In this document: positions 1 through 8,790 of the stretch, in pieces
How the letters are laid out: each line of letters starts with the position of its first letter
Numbering within the stretch: position 1 is the stretch's first letter
From: Jiangella alkaliphila
Lineage (GTDB): Bacteria > Actinomycetota > Actinomycetes > Jiangellales > Jiangellaceae
DNA length: 64,000 bases
Direction: 5' to 3'
Assembly: GCF_900105925.1 (NCBI RefSeq)
Contig: NZ_LT629791.1
Span: 310,001 to 374,000, forward strand
Notes under the pieces: generated by a model
The model's database searches: none
What the model was told of the DNA's origin: nothing
The model's input: the letters and a program-made list of their open reading frames with translations, nothing else
Program-made: the position numbers and the translations under genes

Positions 1-149
1 TCGGCCTGCTCGGCGAACGAGACGACCGGCCGCTGCTGCCCGAAGTGCTGGGCCATCTGCGCCCGGCGCGGCCCCATCGCGGCGAGGAACTCCTCGGTCT
101 GCGGGTGCGTGTGGACGTCGATCGCCACCAGGTCGTCGGGGACCGTCAC
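1..149 (-). CDS. Amidohydrolase family protein, N-terminal part (cut by window edge)
   Basis: Only the first 49 codons lie in the window. The start is GTG at 149, overlapping the CoA-transferase stop as GTGA, so it is the last visible gene of the minus-strand run that begins at 3723. The visible protein starts MTVPDDLVAIDVHTHPQTEEF. The His-x-His motif (H13 and H15) just after a short beta strand is the first metal-binding motif of amidohydrolase_2 (decarboxylase-like) enzymes. I infer a hydrolase or decarboxylase acting in the same pathway as the CoA-transferase. The catalytic C-terminal part is outside the window. Confidence 0.72.
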   Translation of the reverse strand, partial: MTVPDDLVAIDVHTHPQTEEFLAAMGPRRAQMAQHFGQQRPVVSFAEQA

Positions 150-1267
150 GACGCCACCGTCTCGCCGGCCGCCAGCGGCGGGGCCGGCCGGTACTCGGGC
201 GCGCCGCTGCGGTGGAACACCGTCGACAGCCGCGGCTGCAGCACCTCGCGGCCGTCCGGCTCGGCCACCGGCGCGGTCAGCGCGAGGTGCGCGACCTGCG
301 GGTCGGCCAGCAGCTCGTCGACGTCGTTGAGCGCCGCGTGCGGGATGTCGGCGGCGGCCAGCCGGCCCAGCCACTGCTCCCGCGGCCGGGCGGCGGTGAT
401 CTCCTTGAGCACGGCGTCGAGCAGGTCGTAGTGCCGCACCCGGTTCTCCCGGCTGGCGAAGCGCGGGTCGTGCGCGAGGTCGGGCCGCTCGAGCACGTCC
501 AGCAGCGCCGTCCAGAACTTCTCCGGCACGGACAGGTGGACGACGAACGCGCCGCCGTCGGAGCCGACGCAGGCGAACGCCTGGGCACGCCGCGGCCGGC
601 TGTCCGGCCGGGCGATCTCGCCGGTGCGCAGGTACGTCGACACCGGCTCGGTCAGGAAGTCGACGACCGAACCGAGCATGGACACCTCGACGTGCTCGCC
701 CCGCCCGGTGCGCTGCCGGGCGTGCAGCGCGGCGAGGACCGCCTGGGCGGCGGACATCCCCGAGAGTAGGTCGGAGAAGGCCGGGCCCAGCGGGCGCATC
801 GTCCCGGCCGGCACGACCTGGCTGTACATGCCGCTGAGCGCGGAGATCACGGTGTCGTACGCGGGCCGGCCGGCGTACGGGCCGTCCGGGCCGAACCCGG
901 TGATCGAGCAGACGATCAGCCGCGGGTTGACCCGCTCCAGCTCGGGGTAGCCGAAGCCGAGCCGGCCGATGACGCCGGGCCGGAAGTTCTCGATCAGCAC
1001 GTCGGCGGTCGCCACCAGCCGGGTCAGCTCGGCCTTGCCCGGCTCGGTCTTCAGGTCCAGCACGACGCCGGACTTGTTGCGGTTGTACGCGGCGAACTGC
1101 GGGCTGCTCGCGGCGTCGCCGCCCTCCCACCGGCGCATCGGGTCGCCGCTGGGCGCCTCCACCTTGAGTACGTCGGCGCCCAGGTCGGCCAGCAGCTTCC
1201 CGGCGAACGGCCCGGAGATGTACTGGGCCAGCTCGATCACGCGCAGGCCGGCCAGCGGGCCGCTCAT
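146..1267 (-). CDS. CaiB/BaiF family (class III) CoA-transferase
   Basis: The 373-residue protein has the usual length for family III CoA-transferases, which move CoA between a donor thioester and a carboxylic acid. The N-terminal GLRVIELAQYISGPFAGKLLADLGADVLKVE block is the family hallmark. Asp138 in GRPAYDT sits where the catalytic aspartate forms the acyl anhydride. A DVLIENFRPG motif lies near residue 90. It overlaps OsmC upstream (ATGA at 1264-1267) and the amidohydrolase downstream, so the genes are probably translationally coupled. The substrate is unknown; the adjacent NMT1-type importer suggests an imported organic acid is activated here. Confidence 0.92.
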   Translation of the reverse strand: MSGPLAGLRVIELAQYISGPFAGKLLADLGADVLKVEAPSGDPMRRWEGGDAASSPQFAAYNRNKSGVVLDLKTEPGKAELTRLVATADVLIENFRPGVIGRLGFGYPELERVNPRLIVCSITGFGPDGPYAGRPAYDTVISALSGMYSQVVPAGTMRPLGPAFSDLLSGMSAAQAVLAALHARQRTGRGEHVEVSMLGSVVDFLTEPVSTYLRTGEIARPDSRPRRAQAFACVGSDGGAFVVHLSVPEKFWTALLDVLERPDLAHDPRFASRENRVRHYDLLDAVLKEITAARPREQWLGRLAAADIPHAALNDVDELLADPQVAHLALTAPVAEPDGREVLQPRLSTVFHRSGAPEYRPAPPLAAGETVAS

Positions 1268-1860
1268 CGGGTCGTCATCTCTTCGTGCTCCTCGCTGAGC
1301 TCATCGGGACGGTCGTCGTACGTGGTGGCGCCGTTGTGGGTGATCAGCAGGTGCACGGGAACGGCCTCGCTCACCAGCGAGGTGACCGGGCAGCGCCGGG
1401 CCGCCTCGCGGACGACGGCGATCACGGCGTCCGGCGCCGCGGGGCTACGCAGCCGGACGTCGAGCACGAACCACTGCGGGTGCGCGGGGACGTCGTCGAC
1501 CAAGTGCTCGCCGCGCATGTCCAGCAGCGTGCGGACGTCGATCTGCAGCTCGTGCAGGGCGGCGTCGTGCAGCGCGGCCACCTTCGCGCACCAGACCTGC
1601 AGGCAGAACGCCAGGCCGCTGAGCAGGTAGCGCATCGGGCTGGGCGCCGAGCCCAAGCCGGCCCGGGCCACCGACTCGTCGCAGTAGAACTCGTACGGCT
1701 GGTCGTACTGCATGAACCGGGCGACGGCGCGCACGTCCTGCTCCAGCCGAGTGGACACCCAGGGCCGCATCCGCGCCGCGGCGGGCTCCCGGGCCAGCCG
1801 CTCGCGGGTCGACAGGACGACCTCGCGCAGGTGCGGCGCGTTGGTCAGCTCACCGGACAC
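1264..1860 (-). CDS. OsmC/Ohr-like family protein
   Basis: A 198-residue OsmC-fold protein. Cys86 (LSGLAFCLQ) and Cys157 (AARRCPVTS) are the two conserved cysteines that reduce organic peroxides in OsmC/Ohr. The first ~60 residues form an N-terminal extension beyond the minimal fold. It overlaps the dehydrogenase upstream by 11 bp and the CoA-transferase downstream by 4 bp. OsmC proteins embedded in catabolic operons are known but their role there is unclear; it may act on reactive pathway intermediates rather than general peroxide stress. Confidence 0.85.
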   Translation of the reverse strand: MSGELTNAPHLREVVLSTRERLAREPAAARMRPWVSTRLEQDVRAVARFMQYDQPYEFYCDESVARAGLGSAPSPMRYLLSGLAFCLQVWCAKVAALHDAALHELQIDVRTLLDMRGEHLVDDVPAHPQWFVLDVRLRSPAAPDAVIAVVREAARRCPVTSLVSEAVPVHLLITHNGATTYDDRPDELSEEHEEMTTR

Positions 1861-2872
1861 GGATCACGACCTTCCCGCGCCGGCCGCGATCGCCCAGGGC
1901 GGCCCACGCGGCGTGGATCTGCGCGAGCGGGAACTCGGCGGCGATCTCGGGGACGACGACGCCGGCGGCGACCAGCTCCAAGGCCCGGGCGACGTCGGCG
2001 TAGGAGGCCGACGCCGCGCCGACGACCGTGTGACGTCGCTGGTAGAACGTCCGCGGGTCCAGACGCAGGTCACCGGCCGACGCCGCGGCACAGAGGACCA
2101 GCCGGCCTCGCCAGGCCAGGCAGCGCGCGGCGGCGGTGAGGACGTCGCCGCGGCCGGTGCCGTCGACGACGAGGCCGGCGCCGTCCGGAGCGCGGGCGGC
2201 GACGAGCGCGGGCAGATCGTCCGGGTCGGTGTAGCGCAGCGGCTCCGCGCCCGCGGTGCTCACGTCCGCCGACGTCGACGCCGCGAGCACGCGGGCGCCG
2301 GCGTGCCGGGCGAGCTGCACGGCGGCCGCTCCGACGGCGCCGGTCGCGCCGGTCACCAGGACGGTCGCGCCGGCCTCGATCCCGCCCGCCGCCTCGATCG
2401 CGTGCAGCGCGACGGGGACGCTGTGGACCGCCGCGGTGGCGGTCGCGAAGTCGAGCCCGCCGATCGGGATCGCGTTACGCGACGGCACCGCGACGAACTC
2501 CGCGGCGCCGCCGTCGCGGTGCCCGCCGACGACCCGCTGGTCGGTGCAGTCGGCCTCCTCGCCGGCCAGGCAGTACACGCAGACCCCGCAGGCGATGTTC
2601 GGCTTGACGACGACCCGTTCGCCGCGGCGGTCGCCGGGGACGTCCGGGCCCTGGTCGACGATCTCGCCGGCCGGGTCGATGCCGGGCACCAGCGGCAGCC
2701 GGGCCGTCGCGCCGGGGCCGCGGCCGTGCATGACATGCAGGTCGAGGTGGTTGGCGCCGACCGTCCGCACCGCGATCAGCACCTCGCCGGCGGACGGGCG
2801 CGGCACCGGCAGCGGGCCGACGACGACCCCGCCGGCGTCTCCAGGCGCCACCAGGGCCGCGGCGGACATCAC
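1850..2872 (-). CDS. Zinc-type medium-chain alcohol dehydrogenase / quinone reductase-like protein
   Basis: A 340-residue MDR-superfamily oxidoreductase. The GroES-like N-terminal half carries the structural zinc lobe with Cys95, Cys98, Cys101 and Cys109. The position that usually provides the catalytic zinc cysteine is Asn41 (GANHLDL), so catalytic zinc may be absent, as in quinone oxidoreductases. A Rossmann motif [13 protein letters not shown] binds NAD(P)H. The start is GTG 2872 or ATG 2869; both overlap the ABC ATPase stop and an AGGA sequence precedes them. It belongs to the minus-strand catabolic run; the substrate cannot be named. Confidence 0.9.
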   Translation of the reverse strand: MMSAAALVAPGDAGGVVVGPLPVPRPSAGEVLIAVRTVGANHLDLHVMHGRGPGATARLPLVPGIDPAGEIVDQGPDVPGDRRGERVVVKPNIACGVCVYCLAGEEADCTDQRVVGGHRDGGAAEFVAVPSRNAIPIGGLDFATATAAVHSVPVALHAIEAAGGIEAGATVLVTGATGAVGAAAVQLARHAGARVLAASTSADVSTAGAEPLRYTDPDDLPALVAARAPDGAGLVVDGTGRGDVLTAAARCLAWRGRLVLCAAASAGDLRLDPRTFYQRRHTVVGAASASYADVARALELVAAGVVVPEIAAEFPLAQIHAAWAALGDRGRRGKVVIRVR

Positions 2873-3723
2873 CGCTGGTCCTTCGCCGCGTCGCGGGCGT
2901 CGCTCTCGAGCAGGTCCCAGAGGTGGTTGCGCAGCTGGACGTAGCGCGGGTCGCCCTGGGCGGCCCGTTCGGACCGCGGCCGGGGCAGGTCGACGTCGAG
3001 GATCTCCGCGACGGTGCCCGGATGGCTGCTGAACACCGCCACCCGGTCGCCGAGCAGGATCGCCTCCTCGATGCTGTGCGTGATGAACATGACCGTCTTG
3101 CCGGTCGTGGAGATGATCCGTTCCAGCTCGCCGCGCATCACCTCGCGGGTGAGGGCGTCGACGGCGCCGAGCGGCTCGTCCATCAGCAGGATGCGCGGCT
3201 CGGCGACCAGTGCCCGGGCCAGCCCGACCCGCTGCTGCATGCCGCCGGACAGCTCGCGCGGGTACGCGTTCTCGAAGCCGGTCAGCCCGACCAGCTCGAT
3301 CGCCTCGCGCACCTGGCGGTCGGCGTCACCGCCGCGCAGCTTCGGCTGCATCTCCATGCCGAACCGGACGTTGGCCGCGACCGTCCGCCACGGCATCAGC
3401 GCGTAGTCCTGGAAGACGACCGCGCGGTCCGGCCCGGGGCCGGTGACCGGCGCGCCGTCGACCGTGACGGTGCCCTCGGTCGCGGGCACGATGCCGGCGA
3501 CGGTGTTCATCATCGTGGTCTTGCCGCAGCCGCTGGGTCCCAGGACGGTGAGCACCTCGCCGGGGAACACGTCCAGGCTCACGTTCTCGATCGCGACCAC
3601 CTGCTTGCCCTTCCGCTCCGCGCCGTAGCGGACCGACAGGCCGCGGACGCTGATGAGCGGCCGGCGGTCCTGCGGGCGGCGCCCCGGCGGCTGGCCGGCC
3701 TCGGTGGCGAGCGAGATGCCCAT
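2869..3723 (-). CDS. ABC transporter ATP-binding protein (NitT/TauT, SsuB type)
   Basis: Nucleotide-binding subunit of 284 residues when started at ATG 3723, chosen because a GGGAG lies 8 nt upstream and the conserved region begins soon after. Walker A is GPSGCGKTT (about residues 62-70), the signature is LSGGMQQR, Walker B ILLMDEP, and the H-loop FITHS. Sequence class matches importers for sulfonates, nitrate, taurine and thiamine precursors. Its binding protein and two permeases are divergent on the plus strand (3949-6661), so the transporter is split over two divergent operons. It is followed without gap by catabolic genes, which ties uptake to breakdown. Confidence 0.93.
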   Translation of the reverse strand: MGISLATEAGQPPGRRPQDRRPLISVRGLSVRYGAERKGKQVVAIENVSLDVFPGEVLTVLGPSGCGKTTMMNTVAGIVPATEGTVTVDGAPVTGPGPDRAVVFQDYALMPWRTVAANVRFGMEMQPKLRGGDADRQVREAIELVGLTGFENAYPRELSGGMQQRVGLARALVAEPRILLMDEPLGAVDALTREVMRGELERIISTTGKTVMFITHSIEEAILLGDRVAVFSSHPGTVAEILDVDLPRPRSERAAQGDPRYVQLRNHLWDLLESDARDAAKDQR

Positions 3724-3948
3724 GCGGTGTTCTCCCGTCGTGAAACCTCGAGGTGCGTTCGTCGAGCGTAGGAAAAGGCGGGCGCGGACGGAAGAGAAAG
3801 GCACCCGGCGAAATTCGCATCGGGTGATACGGAAATGGAGAGATCGCGGGCCTCGACTGTGGCGGCGCAATCAATATGGTGATGCGAATACCGACGGCCC
3901 CGAACCCCGGCGGGCCCACGAGTGGACCTCAGGAACGGAGACGTGAAA
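3724..3948. promoter_or_regulatory. Divergent promoter region with a long-spaced inverted repeat
   Basis: This 225-bp gap separates the divergent ABC ATPase and binding-protein operons and must carry both promoters. It contains the arms ATTCGCATC (3813-3821) and GATGCGAAT (3881-3889), a perfect 9-bp inverted repeat with centres 68 bp apart. That is compatible with one regulator binding two sites and looping, but no regulator gene lies next to it in the window. Confidence 0.5.
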
Positions 3949-5040
3949 ATGCGCAGATCAGTGGTGCTGCCAGCCGCCATGATCGCCGGCACGGCCATGA
4001 TCACGCTCGCGGCCTGCACCGACGTGCCCTCGACCGCCGGGGACGACGGGCCGGTCGAGGCCGCCGAGCTCGGCGACGGCGAGCCGGGGGACGCCGAGGA
4101 CACCGAGATCACGGTGGCGATCCCCTTTCCGGACATCACCATGTACTCCATGTACGTGATCGGCACCGAACTGGGCTTCTACGAGGACGAAGGTCTTTCC
4201 GTGGAAGTGATCACCGCCGACAACGTCAACGCCGCGGTGTCGAGCGGAAGCGCCGACATCGGCGTGGAAAGTGCCGGCGCGGTGATCGAAGCGGTGCGCG
4301 GCGGAGTCGGCGTCATGCCGCTCGCCGGGCATTTCTGCCGGCAGAACTTCGACTTCGCCGTGCAGCCCGGCGTCACGTCCGTCGACCAGCTGACCGGCAC
4401 CGACGTCGTCCTCGCCGGCACCACGGGCGACCCGGCGGAGTTCCAGCGGCAGCGGGTGCTGAGCGAGGAGGGCTGGGACCTCGACGGCGTCGACGTCGAC
4501 GTCGTCTACCCCGGCCCCGACTCCGCCACCTGGCGCGAGTTCTTCCTCACCGACCGCGTCTCGCTCATCCCGTTCTACGGCGACGACCGGCCGGCGCTGG
4601 ACGAGTACGGCGCGAACATCGTCATCGAGGCGCTGCGTCCGTGGGCCAACGACCTGCACGTCGCCGGCGCCGGCTGGCTCGAGGAGAACCCCAACAGCGC
4701 GGTCCGGTTCCTGCGCGCCACCATGAAGGCGGTCGAGCACATCGTCGCGCCCGGCGTCGGCGAGGTCCCGGAGAACAAGGACGAGATCCTCGACATCTAC
4801 GCGGCCAACGACTTCGAGGTCGAGGACCTGCGGGCGCAGGACCACCCGTGGGTGCTGGACGCGCACCTGGCCTGCCCCAACCTCTACTTCGACCAGGAGG
4901 CGTGGGACACCACCATCGAGACGCAGGAGCTGGAGCCGCTGCCGTTCGAGGACCACGTCGACCTCGCCTACCTGCACAGGGCGCAGGAGCTGCTGGGCCT
5001 GGACGACGCGATGCCGGCCGGCGAGCTGACCTATCCATGA
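3949..5040 (+). CDS. ABC transporter substrate-binding lipoprotein (NMT1/SsuA-like)
   Basis: A 363-residue secreted lipoprotein. The signal peptide MRRSVVLPAAMIAGTAMITLAAC ends in the lipobox LAAC with Cys23 as lipidation site, followed by an acidic linker. The mature part begins with EITVAIPFPDITMYSMYVIGTELGFYEDEGL, the pattern of NMT1/THI5-type periplasmic-binding folds (strand, then the GLGFFEKEGL-like helix). The start ATG 3949 has GGAG 8 nt upstream; an earlier in-frame ATG at 3922 would spoil the signal peptide. It is the first gene of an operon with both permeases (ATGA overlap at 5037). Ligand unknown. Confidence 0.9.
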   Translation: MRRSVVLPAAMIAGTAMITLAACTDVPSTAGDDGPVEAAELGDGEPGDAEDTEITVAIPFPDITMYSMYVIGTELGFYEDEGLSVEVITADNVNAAVSSGSADIGVESAGAVIEAVRGGVGVMPLAGHFCRQNFDFAVQPGVTSVDQLTGTDVVLAGTTGDPAEFQRQRVLSEEGWDLDGVDVDVVYPGPDSATWREFFLTDRVSLIPFYGDDRPALDEYGANIVIEALRPWANDLHVAGAGWLEENPNSAVRFLRATMKAVEHIVAPGVGEVPENKDEILDIYAANDFEVEDLRAQDHPWVLDAHLACPNLYFDQEAWDTTIETQELEPLPFEDHVDLAYLHRAQELLGLDDAMPAGELTYP

Positions 5041-5876
5041 CGAGCCTCGCGACGCGTCCGTCCGGGGCGGGGCCGGCGGCGAGGCCCGGCCTCGCCGCCC
5101 GGCTGGCCGCCCTCGACCCGTGGCAGAAGGCGCTGATCGTCCTCGGCGAGGTGCTGGTCGTCCTGGCTGCCTGGCAGCTCCTGGTCGGGTCGTGGCGGGT
5201 GGTCAACCCGATCTTCCTGCCGCCGCCGCTGAGCATCCTGGAGGGGCTGGACGAGCTGCTGGCGTCGGGCCAGCTCGGCGAGCACGTCGTCACCTCGATC
5301 CGGTCGTGGCTGACCGGGTTCGGGCTGGCGACGCTGATCGGGGTGCCGCTGGGGCTGCTGATGGGCACGTCGCTGGCCGTCGACCGCGTCGTCGGGCCGC
5401 TGGCCTGGACGATCTACGCGACGCCGATGCTGGCATACCAGCCGCTGGCGCTGGCGTGGTTCGGGTTCGGCACCGGGCCGGTGGTGTTCCTGGTGGTCAT
5501 GGGCGCGCTGTTCCCGATCCTGCTCAACGTCTCCGCCGGCATGCGCACCACCAGCCCGTCGCTGGTCAACGCGGCGCGGGTGTACGGAGGCGGCCGGCTG
5601 CAGCTCTATCGCAAGGTGTTCCTGCCGTCGACGGTGTCGTTCCTCATCGCCGGGATGCGGCAGGGCGCCGTGATGGCGACGATCGCGCTGGTCGTCGCGG
5701 AGCTGGCCGGCACGTCGACGGGCATGGGCGCGCTGATCGTCCGCACGGCGAACAGCTACCAGACCGACCAGTCGTTCGCCGCCATCGCGATGGTCGTGAT
5801 CTGGAGCGTCGGCATGACCCAGCTCATCGGCGGCGCCGGGCGCTGGCTCGCGCCCTGGACGAAGGGGGCACGATGA
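5037..5876 (+). CDS. ABC transporter permease (NitT/TauT type), first
   Basis: A 279-residue inner-membrane subunit with about six transmembrane segments. It has the BPD_transp_1 EAA-like loop around ARVYGGGRLQLYRKVFLPSTVSFLIAGMRQG. The NPIFLPPPLSILEGL stretch after the first membrane helix is typical of SsuC/TauC-type permeases. It overlaps the binding protein and the next permease by ATGA on both sides. Pairing with a second, different permease suggests a heterodimeric channel. Confidence 0.92.
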   Translation: MTSLATRPSGAGPAARPGLAARLAALDPWQKALIVLGEVLVVLAAWQLLVGSWRVVNPIFLPPPLSILEGLDELLASGQLGEHVVTSIRSWLTGFGLATLIGVPLGLLMGTSLAVDRVVGPLAWTIYATPMLAYQPLALAWFGFGTGPVVFLVVMGALFPILLNVSAGMRTTSPSLVNAARVYGGGRLQLYRKVFLPSTVSFLIAGMRQGAVMATIALVVAELAGTSTGMGALIVRTANSYQTDQSFAAIAMVVIWSVGMTQLIGGAGRWLAPWTKGAR

Positions 5877-6661
5877 GCCGTCGCCGCACTGATGCGAAGT
5901 ACAGCCTGCTGCTCGCTGGCGTCGTCGTGACCCTGCTGGTGTTCTGGCAGCTCGCGGTCACGTGGCTCGGGCTGGTCGAGGAGGCGTTCCTGCCGCCGCC
6001 GACGGCTGTCGGCGCGGCCTTCGTCGACCTGCTCGGCGACCCGGAGTTCTGGGACGCGTTCGTGTTCAGCCTGCAGAACCTGTTCGCCGGGCTGGCGCTG
6101 GCGATCGTCGTCGGCCTCGCCGTCGGGCTGGTGGTCGGCTGGTTCCCCGTGCTGCACTTCACCGTCGCGCCGTTCCTGTGGCTGCTGTACTCGACGCCGA
6201 AGGTGGCGCTGGCGCCGTTGTTCATCCTGGCCCTGGGCCTGGGCAGCGCGTCGAAGATCGCACTGGCGTTCCTGCTGGCGGTCTTCCCGATCCTGCTCAA
6301 CACCATGGAGGGGGTCGAGACGGTGAACGGCTCGCTGATCCGCGCCGGGCGGGTGTTCGGCTTCCGCGGCCCGGCGCTCGGGCTGCGGATCGTGCTGCCG
6401 GCGACGCTGCCGTTCGCCCTGGCCGGCATCCAGCGCGGGTCGGCGCTCGCGTTCACCGGTGTCGTGCTGGGCGAGTTCCTGGGCGGGGCCGGCGGGCTCG
6501 GTCACCGGCTGGAGCAGGTCGCGTTCGACTTCCGGATGGACGAGGCGCTGGCCATCGTGCTGGTCATGGTGATCGTCGCGAACGGGCTGCTGCTCGCCAT
6601 CGCCGCGGCGCGCCGTCGCTGGGCGCCCTGGTACGACGCCGGCGTCCGGTCGATCGGCTGA
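5873..6661 (+). CDS. ABC transporter permease (NitT/TauT type), second
   Basis: A 262-residue permease with the same fold as its upstream neighbour: a first TM, an EEAFLPPPTAVGAAFVDLL stretch, then a TM bundle with the ATPase-contacting loop AGRVFGFRGPALGLRIVLPATLPFALAGIQRG. The start ATG 5873 overlaps the preceding stop. Many single-operon transporters of this class use one homodimeric permease; here two distinct permeases are made from one operon. Confidence 0.92.
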   Translation: MSRRRTDAKYSLLLAGVVVTLLVFWQLAVTWLGLVEEAFLPPPTAVGAAFVDLLGDPEFWDAFVFSLQNLFAGLALAIVVGLAVGLVVGWFPVLHFTVAPFLWLLYSTPKVALAPLFILALGLGSASKIALAFLLAVFPILLNTMEGVETVNGSLIRAGRVFGFRGPALGLRIVLPATLPFALAGIQRGSALAFTGVVLGEFLGGAGGLGHRLEQVAFDFRMDEALAIVLVMVIVANGLLLAIAAARRRWAPWYDAGVRSIG

Positions 6662-6672
6662 GGGGGTTCTCT

Positions 6673-7065
6673 GTGGTGGAGCGAGACGTGGTGATGCCGC
6701 CGGACGTGTACGCGCCGACCTGGCAGTTCAGTCAGGCTGTGAAGGTGACCGGCGGCAGCACCGTCTACGTCAGCGGCATCATGGGCTTCCGGCCCGACGG
6801 CACCATGCCCGACGACATCGTCGAGCAAGCGGACCTGGTGTTCGCCAACCTCCGCGCGGTCCTCGCCGCCGCGGGCGGCACCCTCGACGACGTCGTCAAG
6901 GTCACCGTCTACGTCGGCGAGGACTACCCCTCCCGCCGTGACGAACTGCGCGACGTGCGGTCGCGCTACTTCACCGGGACCTTCCCGGCCAGCACCCTGG
7001 TGCGCGTGGCCGGGTTCGCCGACGCCCGCTACCGCATCGAGGTCGAGGCCGTCGCCGTGCTGTGA
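6673..7065 (+). CDS. RidA/YjgF family protein
   Basis: A 130-residue RidA-family protein from GTG 6673, which has GGGGG six nt upstream. The core runs from VYVSGIMGFRPDGTM through VKVTVYVGEDYPSRRDELRDVRSRYF to PASTLVRVAGFADARYRIEVEAVA. The penultimate helix-strand PASTLVRV corresponds to the region carrying the conserved Arg (Arg105 in E. coli RidA) in imine deaminases; an Arg is present. RidA proteins hydrolyse reactive enamine/imine intermediates or act in specific catabolic pathways. It lies 11 bp behind the second permease, so it is probably cotranscribed with the importer. Confidence 0.88.
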   Translation: MVERDVVMPPDVYAPTWQFSQAVKVTGGSTVYVSGIMGFRPDGTMPDDIVEQADLVFANLRAVLAAAGGTLDDVVKVTVYVGEDYPSRRDELRDVRSRYFTGTFPASTLVRVAGFADARYRIEVEAVAVL

Positions 7066-7120
7066 TCGCGATGCTCCGGGATGCGGTCTTCGGGCCGATG
7101 GTCGCGAGCGACCCGGCCGC

Positions 7121-7152
7121 TGGCGCCGACAGCCGGCTAGGCCTCGGCGCCA
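7121..7152. terminator. Hairpin between convergent genes (bidirectional terminator candidate)
   Basis: TGGCGCCGA (7121-7129) and TCGGCGCCA (7144-7152) are perfect 9-bp complementary arms, with a smaller self-complementary AGCCGGCT in the loop. It lies between the convergent RidA gene and the FAD oxidase. No clear T-tract follows, as is common in actinobacteria. Confidence 0.6.
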
Positions 7153-7189
7153 CACCCGCGCCAGAGCGTGGATGCCATCGGTCTGCGAA

Positions 7190-8560
7190 TCACGGCGCGA
7201 TGTTCTGGTTCAGGTGGAACACGTTGTCCGGGTCGTAGGCGCGCTTCACCGTCCGCAGCCGCTCATAGTTGCCCTTGTAGTTGGCGGCGACGCGGTCCTG
7301 GTCGTCGCCGGCCATGAAGTTGACGTAGCCGCCGGCCTCCGAGTGCGGCGCGGTCGCGGCGTAGTAGTCGCGCACCCACCGGGTGTTGGCGTCGTTCTGC
7401 ACGGGGTCGGGCCACATACCCGCGATCACCGTCGCGAACGTGGCGTCGCGGTAGGCGAACGCGGTCGCGTCGGGTGCGACGCGGTGGACGGCGCCGTTGA
7501 TCGGGTAGATGTGCATCGTCGAGTTGACGACCGGCACCTGCGGCCCGTGCACGAGGTGCGCGTCGATCGCCTCATCCGTCAGCGACCGGACGAAGTTCGC
7601 CTTCCAGTAGTGCTGCAGCCCGGGCGGCACCAGACCGTCGAACGCGCTGTTCAGCGCCGGGTACGGCATCGGCCCGACGTGCTCGGCGACGACCGGAGCG
7701 ACGTCGCGCAGCGGCTTCAGCGCCTGCTCGCCGTCCTCCAGCGGGCCGGCCCAGCAGGACACGAACGCCAGGAACGGCTCGCCGTGCCGCTCGGCCGGGA
7801 TGAACGGCAGCGGCGGCGCGATCTGGTACGCCGGGAAGCCGCCGAACTGCTCCGGCGCGTCCTGGATGAACTCGCGGTAGAACCGCAGCACGTCGGCGGC
7901 GTCGTCGAGCGCGAAGAACATCGGCCCGCCGTAGATGTCCTTGACCGGGTGCAGCCGGAACTCCAGCGACGTCACGACGCCGAAGTTGCCGCCGCCGCCG
8001 CGCAGCGCCCAGAACAGGTCGGCGTTCTCGCGCTCGCTCGCGACCACGATCCGGCCGTCCGCCAGCACGACGTCGGCCGAGACCAGGTTGTCGCAGGACA
8101 GCCCGCAGCCGCGGGCCAGGTAACCGATCCCGCCGCCCAGCGTCAGCCCGCCGACCCCCGTCGTCGAGATGATGCCGCCGGTCGTGGCCAGCCCGTACGG
8201 GTAGGTCGCGGCGTTGAAGTCGCCCCAGGTCGCGCCGCCCTCCGCGCGCGCCGTCCGGGCGCCCGGGTCGACCCTGAGCCCGCGCATCGCGCCGAGGTCG
8301 ATGACGACGCCGTCATCGACGGTGCCGAAGCCGGGCACGCTGTGCGAGCCGCCGCGGACGGCGACCTCCAGGTCGTTCTCACGGGCGTACCGGACGGCGC
8401 TCGCCGCGTCGCCCGCGTTGGCGGCCCGCACGACGACGCGCGGACGCCGGTCGATCATCGCGTTGTACACGCGCCGGGCCTGCTCGTAGCCGTCGTCGCC
8501 GGCGGCGATCACCGGACCGCGGACCTGCTCGCGCAACTGGTCGAGCGTGAATTCGGACAT
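7190..8560 (-). CDS. FAD-binding oxidoreductase with berberine-bridge (BBE) domain
   Basis: A 456-residue flavoprotein of the VAO/PCMH fold. RGGSHSV places His73 as the site of 8-alpha-histidyl FAD attachment. TGVGGLTLGGGIGYL is the second FAD-binding segment. The GxCPTxG site that supplies the second flavin link in bicovalent BBE enzymes reads GIISTTG here, so attachment is probably through His only. The C-terminal YERLRTVKRAYDPDNVFHLNQNI is the BBE signature. Such enzymes oxidise sugars, alcohols or aromatic products. No signal peptide is seen. A paralogue lies at 33462-34832. A 13-bp inverted repeat GTTGG-N3-CCAAC (8574-8586) sits just upstream of the start. Confidence 0.92.
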   Translation of the reverse strand: MSEFTLDQLREQVRGPVIAAGDDGYEQARRVYNAMIDRRPRVVVRAANAGDAASAVRYARENDLEVAVRGGSHSVPGFGTVDDGVVIDLGAMRGLRVDPGARTARAEGGATWGDFNAATYPYGLATTGGIISTTGVGGLTLGGGIGYLARGCGLSCDNLVSADVVLADGRIVVASERENADLFWALRGGGGNFGVVTSLEFRLHPVKDIYGGPMFFALDDAADVLRFYREFIQDAPEQFGGFPAYQIAPPLPFIPAERHGEPFLAFVSCWAGPLEDGEQALKPLRDVAPVVAEHVGPMPYPALNSAFDGLVPPGLQHYWKANFVRSLTDEAIDAHLVHGPQVPVVNSTMHIYPINGAVHRVAPDATAFAYRDATFATVIAGMWPDPVQNDANTRWVRDYYAATAPHSEAGGYVNFMAGDDQDRVAANYKGNYERLRTVKRAYDPDNVFHLNQNIAP

Positions 8561-8790
8561 GGTGTTCCCCCTCGTTGGTGTCCAACACCCACCGGTTCTT
8601 CCACTGAAGCGTGTGACGCCGCGTGTGACCTGCCCGGACGGTTGCCAGCCGGTCCTGCCGGGAGTACGACTGGACGATGAGCACGGTCCCCAGGAGGCTC
8701 ATGCGGCACCGACGGCGACGCGGGGCCGGAGGTCTCGCCGAGCCGTTGGTCCAGGCCGCTTGCCGAAAAGGGCGAAGGAGGTGTCGCCGC

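Noticed and set aside
7190..8560. Bicovalent FAD attachment using Cys152 or Cys156
   Set aside because: These cysteines lie after the GGGxG segment; the true second-link site (GxCPTxG) reads GIISTTG.
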